Origin: Clostridium sporogenes
Lineage (GTDB): Bacteria > Bacillota > Clostridia > Clostridiales > Clostridiaceae
Length of the DNA stretch: 64,000 nucleotides
Assembly (NCBI RefSeq): GCF_001020205.1
Contig: NZ_CP011663.1
Span: forward strand, 744,001 to 808,000
Direction of reading: 5' to 3'
Each line of letters begins with the position of its first letter. The stretch's first letter is position 1. The notes under the pieces were generated by a model. The model saw nothing but the letters and a program-made list of their open reading frames with translations. It had not been told where the DNA came from and made no database searches. The translations under genes were made by a program, and so were the position numbers. Shown in pieces: positions 7,287-16,339 of this stretch.

Positions 7287-10253
7287 ATGGATATGATAAC
7301 TAAAAATAAAATGGTTACAATTACAGATAATATTGAATTTAAATCTATAGAAAATGTTAATGACAATTTAATAAGAAATGAAATATTAAAAGCTAGCGAA
7401 ACAGGATTAGTTAATAAATTAATAGATTCAAATTTAGCTCTAACTCCAAAGTTAGTTGTCAATGATTATTCTAAAGGGAGCAAAGTGTTAAGTGAAATAA
7501 TATATGAGCTTAATAAGTGTGAAGAATTTTTTATATCTGTTGCTTTTATTACTAATAGTGGAATACTACCTTTATTAGAAACCCTGAAAGTTTTAAAGAA
7601 AAAAGGTGTTAAGGGTAAGATTTTAACTACTGATTATTTAAATTTTAGTGAGCCAAAGGCCTTAAAAAAGCTTTTAGAATTTCCTAATATAGAAATGAAG
7701 TTATACAGCAAAGAGAATTTTCATACAAAGGGATATATTTTTAGATATAAAGATCACTATAAATTAATAGTAGGTAGTTCAAATTTAACACAAACAGCCT
7801 TAACTAAAAATAAGGAGTGGAATTTAAAGGTTTCATCTTTAGAAGAAGGGTCATTAACAGAGGGAGTTATTTCGGAGTTTAATCAGCTTTGGAATGATGC
7901 AGATGAACTAACTATTAAATGGATAGAAAACTATGAGGGTATATACAGAAAGCAAGTTGAGTTTGCTAGGAAAAGTAAGGTCCCAAGACTTTCTCAATAT
8001 AAGTTAAAGCCTAATAAGATGCAGGTAGAAGCAATACAAGGGTTAGAAAAACTTAGAGAAAATGGACAAAATAAGGGCCTTTTAATTTCTGCAACTGGAA
8101 CAGGTAAAACTTATTTATCTGCCTTTGAACTTAGAAATTATAATCCTAAAAGAGCATTATTTATTGTACACAGAGAGCAAATAGCAAAACAGGCATTAAA
8201 TAGTTTTAGCAATGTATTTGGTGATACAAGAAGTATGGGGATATTATCAGGTACTAGTAAAGATGTGGAGAAAGATTTTATCTTTTGTACAATTCAAACG
8301 TTGTCAAAGGATGAGGTATTACAATCTTTTGGTAAAAATAAATTTGATTACATTATAATAGATGAAGTTCATAAAGCAGGTGCAAATAGCTATCAAAAAA
8401 TAGTTAACTATTTTAATCCTAAATTTCTTTTAGGTATGACAGCAACACCTGAAAGAAGTGATGATTTTGATATATTCAAAATGTTTAATTATAATATTGC
8501 ATACGAAATACGATTGCAGCAAGCCTTAGAAGAGGATTTGCTTTGTCCATTTCATTACTTTGGAGTTTCTGATGTTACAATTGACGGAATTGAGTTAGAT
8601 GATAAGACCGACTTTAAATATTTGGTAGCAGAGGAAAGGGTAAAGCATATTATTGATAAAATAAATTTTTATGGATATTGTGGTGAGAGAGTAAAGGGAT
8701 TAATATTTTGCAGTGATAAAAAAGAAGCTAAAGAGCTTTCAGATATATTTAATAAAAAAGGATATAAAACTGTCTTCTTAACAGGAGAAAACTCCCAAGA
8801 GGAAAGAGAAACAGCTATTGAAAGATTAGAGCAAGATGAAACTTTAAATTCATTAGATTATATTTTTACAGTAGATATATTTAATGAGGGAATAGACATT
8901 CCTTCTGTAAATCAAGTTGTAATGTTAAGACCAACTAAATCCTCAATAGTATTTGTACAACAATTAGGTAGAGGACTTAGAAAAAATAAATTTAAAGAGT
9001 ATGTTGTAATAATAGATTTTGTAGGTAATTATAACAGTAACTTTTTAATTCCAGTAGCCTTATCAGGGGATAGAACTTTTAATAAAGATACTATTAGAAA
9101 ATATGTTATGGAAGGCACAAGGGTTATACCTGGGTGTTCCACTATTAATTTTGATGAAATATCAAAAAAGAAAATATTTGAATCGATAGATTTAGCAAAT
9201 TTTAATAATTTAAAGTTAATTAAAGAAAGTTATTTTAATCTTAAACAAAAAATTGGTAGAATACCTAGCTTAAATGATTTTGATAACTTTGATTCTATAG
9301 ATCCATTAAGAATTTTTTCTACTAAATTAGGCTCCTATTATAATTTCTTAAAAAAGTATGATAAAGAATATGATGTAGAGCTAAATGATTTAGAGGCTTT
9401 ATTTATTGAGTTTATCTCTAAAAAGTTAGCTTCTGGTAAAAGACCTCACGAACTTATAATGATTAAAAATATAATACATAATAAAGTAGACTTAATAGGT
9501 GAGTTAAAACATGAGCTTAAGGAAATGTATAATATAGATTTTAAACAAATTACTGAAACAAATGTAATTAATGTATTAACAAATGAATTTCCAACAGGAT
9601 CTGCTAAAAAGACTTACTCAAAATGTATTTTTTTAGAAAGACAAGATAACTGTTATATAATTTCAAAGGGCTTTAAAAAATGTATTGAAAATAGTTATTT
9701 TAAAGAAATGGTTATGGAATTAATAGATTTTGGATTAAGTAGATATAATAAAAATTATAGTAATAGGTATATGAATACTAAATTTCAATTATATCAAAAG
9801 TATACATATGAAGATGTGTGTAGGCTATTAGAATGGGAGCATGGGGAAGTAGCTTTAAATATTGGTGGTTATAAATATGATAAAATTACTAGAACTTATC
9901 CTGTATTTATTAACTATGATAAGTCAGATGATATAGAAAACACTATAAATTATGAGGATAGATTTGAATCAGAATCACAGTTAATAGCAATTTCAAAGTC
10001 AGGTAGAACTATACAATCTCAAGATATTGTTCAAGCATATAATGCAGAAAAAGATGGAGTGGAAATGACTTTGTTTGTAAGAAAAAATAAAGATGATAAA
10101 ATTTCAAAGGAGTTTTATTTCTTAGGAAAAATAAAAGTAGTAGGAAAACCTAATCAATTTACAATGAAAAATACTACAAAAACGGCTGTAGAAATAAGAT
10201 ACAAATTAATTACACCGGTGAGAGAAGATATTTATGATTATATAATATCATAG
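7287..10253 (+). CDS. PLD-nuclease/superfamily II helicase with DUF3427
   Basis: This 988-residue protein has three parts. Residues about 60-210 form a phospholipase-D-type nuclease domain with the single HxK motif FHTKGYIF and downstream GSSNLT. Residues about 245-600 form a superfamily II helicase: Walker A ISATGTGKT, DEVH box IIDEVHKAG, MTATPER, FTVDIFNEGIDIPSVNQVVM and QQLGRGLRKNKFKEYVVIIDF. The rest matches the DUF3427 C-terminal region found with this helicase type. Such proteins probably unwind and cut nucleic acid; a role in phage defence or repair is plausible but unproven here. AGAGGT precedes the ATG at 7287. No methylase or partner gene is adjacent on the same strand. Confidence 0.88.
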   Translation: MDMITKNKMVTITDNIEFKSIENVNDNLIRNEILKASETGLVNKLIDSNLALTPKLVVNDYSKGSKVLSEIIYELNKCEEFFISVAFITNSGILPLLETLKVLKKKGVKGKILTTDYLNFSEPKALKKLLEFPNIEMKLYSKENFHTKGYIFRYKDHYKLIVGSSNLTQTALTKNKEWNLKVSSLEEGSLTEGVISEFNQLWNDADELTIKWIENYEGIYRKQVEFARKSKVPRLSQYKLKPNKMQVEAIQGLEKLRENGQNKGLLISATGTGKTYLSAFELRNYNPKRALFIVHREQIAKQALNSFSNVFGDTRSMGILSGTSKDVEKDFIFCTIQTLSKDEVLQSFGKNKFDYIIIDEVHKAGANSYQKIVNYFNPKFLLGMTATPERSDDFDIFKMFNYNIAYEIRLQQALEEDLLCPFHYFGVSDVTIDGIELDDKTDFKYLVAEERVKHIIDKINFYGYCGERVKGLIFCSDKKEAKELSDIFNKKGYKTVFLTGENSQEERETAIERLEQDETLNSLDYIFTVDIFNEGIDIPSVNQVVMLRPTKSSIVFVQQLGRGLRKNKFKEYVVIIDFVGNYNSNFLIPVALSGDRTFNKDTIRKYVMEGTRVIPGCSTINFDEISKKKIFESIDLANFNNLKLIKESYFNLKQKIGRIPSLNDFDNFDSIDPLRIFSTKLGSYYNFLKKYDKEYDVELNDLEALFIEFISKKLASGKRPHELIMIKNIIHNKVDLIGELKHELKEMYNIDFKQITETNVINVLTNEFPTGSAKKTYSKCIFLERQDNCYIISKGFKKCIENSYFKEMVMELIDFGLSRYNKNYSNRYMNTKFQLYQKYTYEDVCRLLEWEHGEVALNIGGYKYDKITRTYPVFINYDKSDDIENTINYEDRFESESQLIAISKSGRTIQSQDIVQAYNAEKDGVEMTLFVRKNKDDKISKEFYFLGKIKVVGKPNQFTMKNTTKTAVEIRYKLITPVREDIYDYIIS

Positions 10254-10330
10254 AGAAGATAACAAAATAAAAATAGGGAAAAAGAGTATGATATTTATAA
10301 GTATATAATATTATAAAGAAAGAAAAGGAT

Positions 10331-10362
10331 GTAGCACTATTATTACTGGTGCTACACTTTTT
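10331..10362. terminator. Shared terminator of convergent genes
   Basis: GTAGCAC pairs with GTGCTAC over an 11-base loop, with A and T runs on either side. It overlaps the stop codon of the NUDIX gene and serves the convergent helicase and NUDIX genes. Confidence 0.65.
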
Positions 10363-10750
10363 CTTTAACTAATTGCTCTACAGCAGGAATATCAGCAGGA
10401 GCCCAATTTAAAGAAAGTAAATTTTCTTTAGGAAGCCAAATAAGTTTATCGTGTTCATTAGCAGTAGGTTTTCCTTCTATTAATTTGCATCTAGAAGTTG
10501 TTAAGTTAACTATAAATTTATCATATTCATGAGTATTATCATTAAAAACATCTATAAATTTTATAGTACAATCAAGCTCTTCCTTAATTTCGCGAACTAT
10601 AGCCTCAGCTAAAGATTCACCTTTTTCGATTTTACCACCGGGAAATTCCCAAAGGTTAGGAAGGGACATTTTAGTCGATCTTAAGGCACATAAGATTTCA
10701 TTATTTTCATTTTCAATAATAGCACCAACAACTTTAACTAATTTTTTCAT
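10352..10750 (-). CDS. NUDIX hydrolase, MutT-like (8-oxo-dGTP diphosphatase type)
   Basis: The 132-residue protein has a complete NUDIX box: GGKIEKGESLAEAIVREIKE then EL, following LPNLWEFPG. LPNLWEFPGGKIE is typical of the MutT branch that removes oxidised dGTP from the nucleotide pool. The start is the ATG at 10748-10750, preceded by GGAGGTGAAATAC; a GTG/ATG-like extension of five codons is less likely. It converges on the PLD-helicase gene. Pairing of DUF3427 helicases with NUDIX proteins has been seen in other genomes as far as I recall, so a functional link is possible. Confidence 0.88.
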   Translation of the reverse strand: MKKLVKVVGAIIENENNEILCALRSTKMSLPNLWEFPGGKIEKGESLAEAIVREIKEELDCTIKFIDVFNDNTHEYDKFIVNLTTSRCKLIEGKPTANEHDKLIWLPKENLLSLNWAPADIPAVEQLVKEKV

Positions 10751-10920
10751 GTATTTCACCTCCAATGATATTTTAGCTAAATAACATTGTTAAAGTCAAC
10801 AATATGAACTTAATATATATTTGCCTAAGATAAATGTGGGAAAAATAATTTTTGTGTTATATGAGATATTTTAAAAGAAAAAGTGCTATGATGATATTGA
10901 ATATATATTTTCATTAAAAT

Positions 10921-10988
10921 CTAAAGGAAAAGAGAATAAGTTCAGATGAATTCATACAAAGACTTAATGAAGAATATGAAAAGTTCAT
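10921..10988 (+). pseudogene. Shard of an RIC/ScdA gene
   Basis: About 65 bases are nearly identical to an internal part of the intact RIC gene at about 22.02-22.09 kb, encoding SSDEFIQRLNEEYEKF. The shard lacks a start, the cysteine motif and the hemerythrin part. It is a non-functional remnant, perhaps from a decayed paralogue. Confidence 0.7.
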
Positions 10989-11086
10989 TTGTGATTATTT
11001 TTTATATAGATTTTAGGACAAATAATACTTAAGTTATTAAGAAAATAAAGAAATGCAGTTGTGGAATATAATTTTTAGTTAGTGTA

Positions 11087-11115
11087 TTGATATAAAAATA
11101 TGTTTATGCTAAAAT
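11087..11115 (+). promoter_or_regulatory. Promoter of cobalamin importer operon
   Basis: TTGATA and TAAAAT are separated by 17 bases and lie about 60 bases before the riboswitch core, consistent with a sigma-A promoter. Confidence 0.55.
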
Positions 11116-11174
11116 AATTTGTAAAAATTTATAGAAAATTATAGAATATAGAAATAGGTTTAATAATATTTTAT

Positions 11175-11320
11175 TAATTAAAAGGGAAGTTGGGTGCAAA
11201 TCCCACGCGGTACCGCCGCTGTAAAAGAGGAGTTTTCTTCAATTAAGTCACTGTTGTAAAAATGGGAAGGCAGAAGAAAATTATGATACTTGAGCCAGAA
11301 GACCTGCCTATTTTTTTACT
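11175..11320 (+). promoter_or_regulatory. Cobalamin riboswitch
   Basis: The conserved order is visible: AAGGGAAGTTGGGTGCAAAT, CCCACGCGGTACCGCCGCTG (variant B12 box) followed by TAA, and GAGCCAGAAGACCTGCC. A terminator at 11372-11405 follows before the binding-protein gene. It should shut the importer operon when B12 is plentiful. Confidence 0.93.
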
Positions 11321-11371
11321 GTAACTCTACGAGTATAGGGGGTGTTTGTTATGCACTATTTGTGTATTTAT

Positions 11372-11405
11372 AACTCTTTAACTGATAGTAGTTAAAGAGT
11401 TTTTT
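11372..11405 (+). terminator. Riboswitch expression-platform terminator
   Basis: AACTCTTTAACT pairs perfectly with AGTTAAAGAGTT over a six-base loop and is followed by TTTTT. It lies between the aptamer and the start of the binding-protein gene. Confidence 0.88.
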
Positions 11406-11471
11406 GTTTACGTTGTCATATAGATTTATAATTAATATTAATGAGAAATCTTAGAAAAGAGGAAGTAAATT

Positions 11472-12530
11472 ATGAATGGAAAAGGAATAAGAAAATTATA
11501 TAAAAAATTAATATTAGGAGCAATTACTGTATCTATGGTAATGTCTTTGAGTGCATGTTCTGGAAACAATGCAACAAAAGATAAACAGAACAAAGATAAG
11601 GTAGAAACCTCATCACAAAATGTGGACAAACAATCTTATTATCCAGTTACAATAACTAACTATAATTATGCTGGAGAAAAAATTAAAGTGATTTTTGATA
11701 AAGCACCAGAAAGAGTATTAACTACAAATCAAACTACTACAGAATTAATGTTAGATTTAGGCTTAGAAAAGTACTTAATAGGAACTTGTTATCTTGATAA
11801 TCCAATATTAGATAGATTAGCTGATAAATATAAAAAAGTTCCTGTAGTATCAGAAAAATATCCAACAAAAGAACAAGTGCTAGCGTTAAAGCCAGATTTA
11901 ATTTTAGGATGGAAAAGTGTATTTGCAGATAAAACATTAGGAGATGTAAAAGAGTGGAAACAAAGAAAAATTAATACTTTTGCACAGCGTAACACAGTAA
12001 AAACTGTAGGAAATTTTACAATAGAAAATGGTTTTAAAGATATCGACGACTTAGGAACTATATTTAATATAAAAGATAAAACAGATAAATATGTTAAAGA
12101 TTTAAGAGATAGATTACAAAAAATAGAAGAAAAGACATCTAAGGTTAAAGATAAGAAAAAGGTATTGATTCTTGAAGCTGAAGGCAAGGGTAAATATAGA
12201 GTATATGGTAAAAATGATTTAGTAGGAGATATGGTATTAAAAGCAGGTGCAGAAAATTTAGCAGAAAAATCAGGTTCAATGAGTGTTGAGAATATAGTAG
12301 CTTCTAATCCAGATGCTATTGTATTTGTTCACTTTGGAGATGATAAGAAAATACAAGAAGCTGATTTAGTTAAAGAATTCACTGAAAATAAAGCTTTAGC
12401 AAATGTAAAAGCTGTTAAGAATAAAAAAATAATTATCACTGGTTTAGCAGAAACATGGGCAGGCGGTGTTCGTACAGTTGATGCTGTAGAGCGTTATGCT
12501 AAAGAATTATACCCAGAATTATTCAAATAA
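11472..12530 (+). CDS. Cobalamin-type ABC transporter binding lipoprotein (BtuF-like)
   Basis: This 352-residue lipoprotein has a signal with the lipobox LSAC and a TroA/FecB-type fold: FDKAPERVLTTNQTTTELML, LGLEKYLIGT, QVLALKPDLILGW and SMSVENIVASNPDAIVFVHF. GAGGAAG precedes the ATG. It is the first gene of an operon with a FecCD permease and an ATPase. The cobalamin riboswitch upstream indicates that corrinoids are the probable substrate, so BtuF is the best functional label. The sequence alone cannot exclude a siderophore or heme. Confidence 0.87.
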   Translation: MNGKGIRKLYKKLILGAITVSMVMSLSACSGNNATKDKQNKDKVETSSQNVDKQSYYPVTITNYNYAGEKIKVIFDKAPERVLTTNQTTTELMLDLGLEKYLIGTCYLDNPILDRLADKYKKVPVVSEKYPTKEQVLALKPDLILGWKSVFADKTLGDVKEWKQRKINTFAQRNTVKTVGNFTIENGFKDIDDLGTIFNIKDKTDKYVKDLRDRLQKIEEKTSKVKDKKKVLILEAEGKGKYRVYGKNDLVGDMVLKAGAENLAEKSGSMSVENIVASNPDAIVFVHFGDDKKIQEADLVKEFTENKALANVKAVKNKKIIITGLAETWAGGVRTVDAVERYAKELYPELFK

Positions 12531-12533
12531 AAT

Positions 12534-13634
12534 ATGGAAAATATATTAAAAACAAATATTAAAGATAATAAGTTTCTAAAGCCAGTGAAATTAACTAATT
12601 TAATGATTTTAATTGGGTTATCTATAATTTTAGTAGTGTCTGCAGTTTGGGCAGTAGCTATTGGTTCAGTAAAGATACCTACAGCAGAGGTATATAAGGT
12701 TATTATATATAAGCTTTTTAAATCTGAAGGTTTAAAATCCGTTCTCGATGGACCTTTTATTGATATTATATGGGAAATAAGATTACCAAGAGTATTACTT
12801 GGAGTAGTAGTAGGTATGGGATTAGCTTTAGGAGGAGTTGTAATGCAGGCAACAGTTCAAAACCCTTTAGCAGATCCTTATATATTAGGGATTTCTTCAG
12901 GGGCTACTTTAGGAGCTACATTTTTCATATTAATAGGAGCTGATATTTCAATAGATATATTTCAAAGTTTAGGTTTGGCTTTTTGGGGATTTGCTGGGGC
13001 ATTATTAGCAGCAATTTTAGTTTTTAAGCTATCTAGCATAGGTGGAAAAATCACATCAATAAAATTAGTACTATCAGGCATGGTGGTTAATCTTATATGT
13101 TCAGCTTTTTCTAGCTTAATGATATACCTTACTAATAATAATAGTGCAGTTCGTTCTATTGGGGAATGGACTATGGGAAGTTTAACAGGTGGTAAGTGGG
13201 ATAACTTATGGATTCCTACTATAATAGTATTATTAATGACTGCTTTCTTCTTATGTCAGTACCGTGTTATGAATACTATGCTTTTAGGAGATGAAGCTGC
13301 CATAACTTTAGGAATAGATTTGAATAACTATAGAAAATTATACATGGTTATGGTATCTGTATTAACTGGAGTATTAGTAGCAAGTTGTGGAATTGTAGGT
13401 TTTATAGGTTTAGTAATTCCACATATAACTAGAAGTTTAGTTGGATCTAATCATAAAAACAATTTACCTGTAGCTATACTTAGTGGAGGTATTTTTCTTG
13501 TATGGGCAGATGTAGTTGCTCGTATTATTTTAAAAAATATGGAGATGCCTATAGGTATTATAACTTCAGTTGTAGGAGCACCTTTCTTTATATATATAAT
13601 AATAAAATGTGTTTATAGTTTTGGAGAGGGGTAA
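12534..13634 (+). CDS. FecCD/BtuC-family permease
   Basis: The 366-residue membrane protein has about ten hydrophobic helices and the family motifs RLPRVLLGVVVGMGLALGGV, QATVQNPLADPYILGISSGA and VGFIGLVIPHITRSLVG. It forms the corrinoid channel as a homodimer with the following ATPase. It starts three bases after the preceding stop, and I see no good ribosome binding site before the ATG at 12534. Translation is therefore probably coupled to the lipoprotein gene; an internal start at about 12603 is an alternative. Confidence 0.9.
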   Translation: MENILKTNIKDNKFLKPVKLTNLMILIGLSIILVVSAVWAVAIGSVKIPTAEVYKVIIYKLFKSEGLKSVLDGPFIDIIWEIRLPRVLLGVVVGMGLALGGVVMQATVQNPLADPYILGISSGATLGATFFILIGADISIDIFQSLGLAFWGFAGALLAAILVFKLSSIGGKITSIKLVLSGMVVNLICSAFSSLMIYLTNNNSAVRSIGEWTMGSLTGGKWDNLWIPTIIVLLMTAFFLCQYRVMNTMLLGDEAAITLGIDLNNYRKLYMVMVSVLTGVLVASCGIVGFIGLVIPHITRSLVGSNHKNNLPVAILSGGIFLVWADVVARIILKNMEMPIGIITSVVGAPFFIYIIIKCVYSFGEG

Positions 13635-13640
13635 CTAAAA

Positions 13641-14399
13641 ATGAAGTTAAATATTGAAAATGTAAATGTAGTACTTGGTAAAAAAAATATAGTAAAAGAT
13701 GCATGTGTTAATGTTTATAAAGGTGAGTTTATAGCAGTTATAGGTCCTAATGGAAGTGGAAAATCTACTTTGTTAAAAACAATTTATCATGTTTGTAGTC
13801 CTAAGTCAGGGGTTATATATTTAGATGGAAAAAATCTTCTTACCATGCCTGCAAAAAATATGGCTTGTGAGCTAAGTGTAGTAAGTCAATTTAATAATGT
13901 GGCCTTTGACATTAAGGTGGAGGATATGGTACTTATGGGTAGAACTCCACATAAAAAGATGTTAGAACAGGATAATGAAAATGACTATAGGATTGTTAGA
14001 AAAATGCTAGAAAAAGTAGACATGCTTAATTATGCTAAAAGAAGCTTTTCTACATTGTCTGGTGGTGAAAAGCAAAGAGTGCTACTAGCTCGTGCATTAG
14101 CTCAACAAGTGGAATTGATTATATTAGATGAGCCTACAAATCATTTAGATATAAAATATCAAATTCAAATATTAAATTTGGTTAAATCTTTAGGAATTAC
14201 AGTGGTAGCAGCATTACATGATTTAAATTTAGCAGCGGCTTATTGTGATAGGCTATATGTTATGCATAAAGGAAGTATTGTATCTAGTGGAAAACCTAAA
14301 GAAGTTTTAACAACTAAGCTTATTAAAGAAGTTTATGAAGTTGATTGTAAAGTTTATGCACAAGAGGAGCCTATTTATATTAGGTTTAAAACTATTTAG
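13641..14399 (+). CDS. BtuD/FepC-family ABC transporter ATPase
   Basis: This 252-residue ATPase carries Walker A GPNGSGKST, signature LSGGEKQRVLLARALA, Walker B LIILDEPTNHLD and the H-loop ALHDLNLAAAYCD. It energises the FecCD-type permease encoded seven bases upstream; GGAGAGGGG precedes the ATG. All motifs are intact. Confidence 0.92.
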   Translation: MKLNIENVNVVLGKKNIVKDACVNVYKGEFIAVIGPNGSGKSTLLKTIYHVCSPKSGVIYLDGKNLLTMPAKNMACELSVVSQFNNVAFDIKVEDMVLMGRTPHKKMLEQDNENDYRIVRKMLEKVDMLNYAKRSFSTLSGGEKQRVLLARALAQQVELIILDEPTNHLDIKYQIQILNLVKSLGITVVAALHDLNLAAAYCDRLYVMHKGSIVSSGKPKEVLTTKLIKEVYEVDCKVYAQEEPIYIRFKTI

Positions 14400-14419
14400 A
14401 AGGGAAGGCAGCTTTATTT

Positions 14420-14746
14420 ATGGCTATAGCAATAATGGCATGTAGAAAATTAGTTGGAAAATGTTCAGGTACAGGATGTTTTAAAGCATATAACGATTCA
14501 ACAGCGGCTTTTAAAATATATGAAAATAATAAACCTGTACTTAGTAGTTTCTTTTATTGTATTGGTTGTGAAGAAACTAAAACTAAAGATGAAGATTGGG
14601 AGCATAAGATAAGTCAATTGAAGAAAAATAATGTAGATACCATACACTTATCAGTTTGTATAAAGGTAGAATGTAATAAATATGAAGAACATGAGAGGAT
14701 TCTAAAAAATAGAGACTTTAAGATAGTAAATGGAAGTCACGAATAA
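14420..14746 (+). CDS. CGGC-domain protein
   Basis: This 108-residue protein has seven cysteines: C8, C15, C20, the pair in YCIGCEE (C47, C50), C80 and C85. The spacing matches the CGGC domain family, in which the core here reads CIGC rather than CGGC. Such small proteins are thought to bind metal or an Fe-S cluster, but their function is not established. It follows the ATPase gene by 20 bases and is probably the last gene of the cobalamin-riboswitch operon, suggesting a role in corrinoid handling or cobalt delivery. That role is inference. Confidence 0.75.
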   Translation: MAIAIMACRKLVGKCSGTGCFKAYNDSTAAFKIYENNKPVLSSFFYCIGCEETKTKDEDWEHKISQLKKNNVDTIHLSVCIKVECNKYEEHERILKNRDFKIVNGSHE

Positions 14747-14748
14747 GC

Positions 14749-14885
14749 TTTTATAAAAAGTGAAGATGAAAATAATAAAGGCTATGTAGATATAATGCTT
14801 AAAAGAAAAATTCAGTTTAAAGATATAACTAAATTTCAGGGTATTATAGAACTATAGATAAAGAAGGAAATGGACAAAAATGAAA
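14749..14885 (+). pseudogene. Shard of the AAA-ATPase/PD-(D/E)XK family
   Basis: The frame encodes FIKSEDENNKGYVDIMLKRK then IQFKDITKFQ, nearly identical to the relic at 5.86-6.27 kb, then meets an early stop after GIIEL. Only the nuclease-core region remains. Confidence 0.65.
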
Positions 14886-14901
14886 GTATGCCCTTTGGTT
14901 T

Positions 14902-15112
14902 GAAGAGGAATATAAAAAAGCTATACAAAGCCCTAAGTACAAAACTCTCTTTAATGTTGAAACAAAGGGAAGTATTTTATCAGAAGACTTAAGAGTTAAG
15001 AGCAAAGGAAGAAAAAAAGATTAAATGTGGACATAAGCATTTTGAGGCGTTAGGTAATGAAATTATATTTAAAGAAACAGATAGTTTTGAGAAGTTCATT
15101 GAGAATGTATAA
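14902..15112 (+). pseudogene. C-terminal relic of a type III restriction subunit (Res)
   Basis: Two frames separated by a shift read EEEYKKAIQSPKYKTLFNVE, TKGSILSEDLRVKS and then AKEEKKIKCGHKHFEALGNE, IIFKETDSFEKFIENV. This resembles the C-terminus of type III restriction helicase-nucleases. There is an in-frame stop, no helicase region and no modification gene nearby, so it is dead. Confidence 0.5.
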
Positions 15113-15154
15113 ATGAAGCTAGTGAATTTATGTCAGCGATTAGATAAGAGATCG

Positions 15155-15184
15155 TTGACAATGAAAGTTGTAATGCAGTATAAT
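15155..15184 (+). promoter_or_regulatory. Promoter of antiterminator/PTS operon
   Basis: A consensus TTGACA and TATAAT are separated by 18 bases, about 15 bases upstream of the antiterminator site. Confidence 0.75.
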
Positions 15185-15199
15185 ACAAGTGTAAGATAT

Positions 15200-15276
15200 G
15201 GATTGTAATAGTGATTAGCTTGCTACACAAAACCTATTTACAGATATTTTGTTATGTCTGGAAATAGGTTTTTTTG
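15200..15276 (+). promoter_or_regulatory. RAT antiterminator site overlapping a terminator
   Basis: GGATTGTAATAGTG followed by ATTAGCTTGCTACA and CAAAACC matches the ribonucleic antiterminator layout recognised by BglG/LicT proteins. Its 3' part overlaps the left arm of a terminator: AAAACCTATTT plus CAGA pairs with TCTG plus AAATAGG, followed by seven T. The LicT-like protein encoded next should bind the RAT and allow read-through when the PTS sugar is present. Confidence 0.85.
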
Positions 15277-15295
15277 CTTTTGGGGGAGGTTTTTT

Positions 15296-16135
15296 ATGGT
15301 AATAAACAAGATTTTAAATAATAATGCTGTAATAACATTTGATGATAAAGGAAAAGAAATAATTATAATGGGCAAAGGAATAGCCTATGGTAAGAGAAAA
15401 GGTGATTTTATCGAAGAAAATAAAATTACCAAGAAATTTATTTTAAGTTCTATGGAATATTCTAATCATCTTGTTGATATTTTAAGTAGTATCCCTACAG
15501 AATATATTGAACTTTGCCATGATATTGTACAATATGCAAAACAGAAATTATCTATAGAACTTGATGATTCATTGTATATTTCTTTGATGGATCATATAAC
15601 TACTAGTATTGAACGATATAATAAAGGAGTTAAACTAAAGAATAAATTATTATGGGAAATAAAACATTTTTATAAAAACGAATATGAGATTGGATTATAT
15701 GGAATTGATATTATTAAAAAAAATTATGGTTTGACTATGGATGAAGATGAAGCTGGTTTTATAGCACTTCATATTGTTAGTGCTGAAGTCAGCAATAATA
15801 TTAAGGATGTATATGAGATAACTGGATTTATACAAAATATCACAAATATTATTAAATATTATTTTAACAGAGACTTTAATACAGATTCATATAATTATTA
15901 TCGGTTTATTACTCATTTAAAATTTTTTGGATATAGAGTTTTTTCAAAAAAATCTAATAAAAATGATAATATTAATAATAATCTGTTGGATATTATAAAA
16001 GAAGAATATAAGGAAGCTTATTTATGCAGCTTGAAGATAAAACAATTCATTGAAAAAAAGTATTATTTTTATTTAAATGATGATGAGATTCTATATCTTA
16101 CAATACATATTGCAAAGCTTATAAGTGATGAATAA
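15296..16135 (+). CDS. BglG/LicT-family PRD transcription antiterminator
   Basis: The 279-residue protein starts at the ATG at 15296, preceded by GGGGGAGG; an upstream in-frame ATG at 15254 lies within the terminator hairpin and is rejected. Residues 1-55 are the CAT RNA-binding domain (INKILNNNAVITFDDKGKE then GKGIAYGKRKGD). PRD1 (about 65-165) includes SLMDHITTSIERY, and PRD2 includes GFIALHIVSAE and YLTIHIAKL, supplying the regulatory histidines phosphorylated by HPr and enzyme II. It autoregulates through the RAT upstream and should control the adjoining PTS transporter. Confidence 0.92.
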   Translation: MVINKILNNNAVITFDDKGKEIIIMGKGIAYGKRKGDFIEENKITKKFILSSMEYSNHLVDILSSIPTEYIELCHDIVQYAKQKLSIELDDSLYISLMDHITTSIERYNKGVKLKNKLLWEIKHFYKNEYEIGLYGIDIIKKNYGLTMDEDEAGFIALHIVSAEVSNNIKDVYEITGFIQNITNIIKYYFNRDFNTDSYNYYRFITHLKFFGYRVFSKKSNKNDNINNNLLDIIKEEYKEAYLCSLKIKQFIEKKYYFYLNDDEILYLTIHIAKLISDE

Positions 16136-16277
16136 ATACAATTTATAGGAGTTTTATAATTAGTGATAATACTTATGTATTTCGCATACTTTCTATATTT
16201 TTTTACATAAGAGTTAAATAATTTTTTAATAAATCTTTATAAAAGGGAGGATTAGAAAAAATAAAATATTTATTGTT

Positions 16278-16304
16278 GGGTAGTAACATTAGGTTGGCTA
16301 AACC
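16278..16304 (+). promoter_or_regulatory. Possible second RAT-like site before PTS gene
   Basis: GGGTAGTAACATT and AGGTTGGCTAAACC resemble the ends of a RAT, just upstream of the PTS gene. No terminator with a T-run follows, so a regulatory role is uncertain. Confidence 0.25.
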
Positions 16305-16339
16305 TTCATTTTATAAAATAAGAAATGGAGGATTTTAAA

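Noticed and set aside
15254..15296. Upstream ATG as the start of the antiterminator protein.
   Set aside because: It lies inside the terminator hairpin and lacks a ribosome binding site; the ATG at 15296 follows GGGGGAGG.
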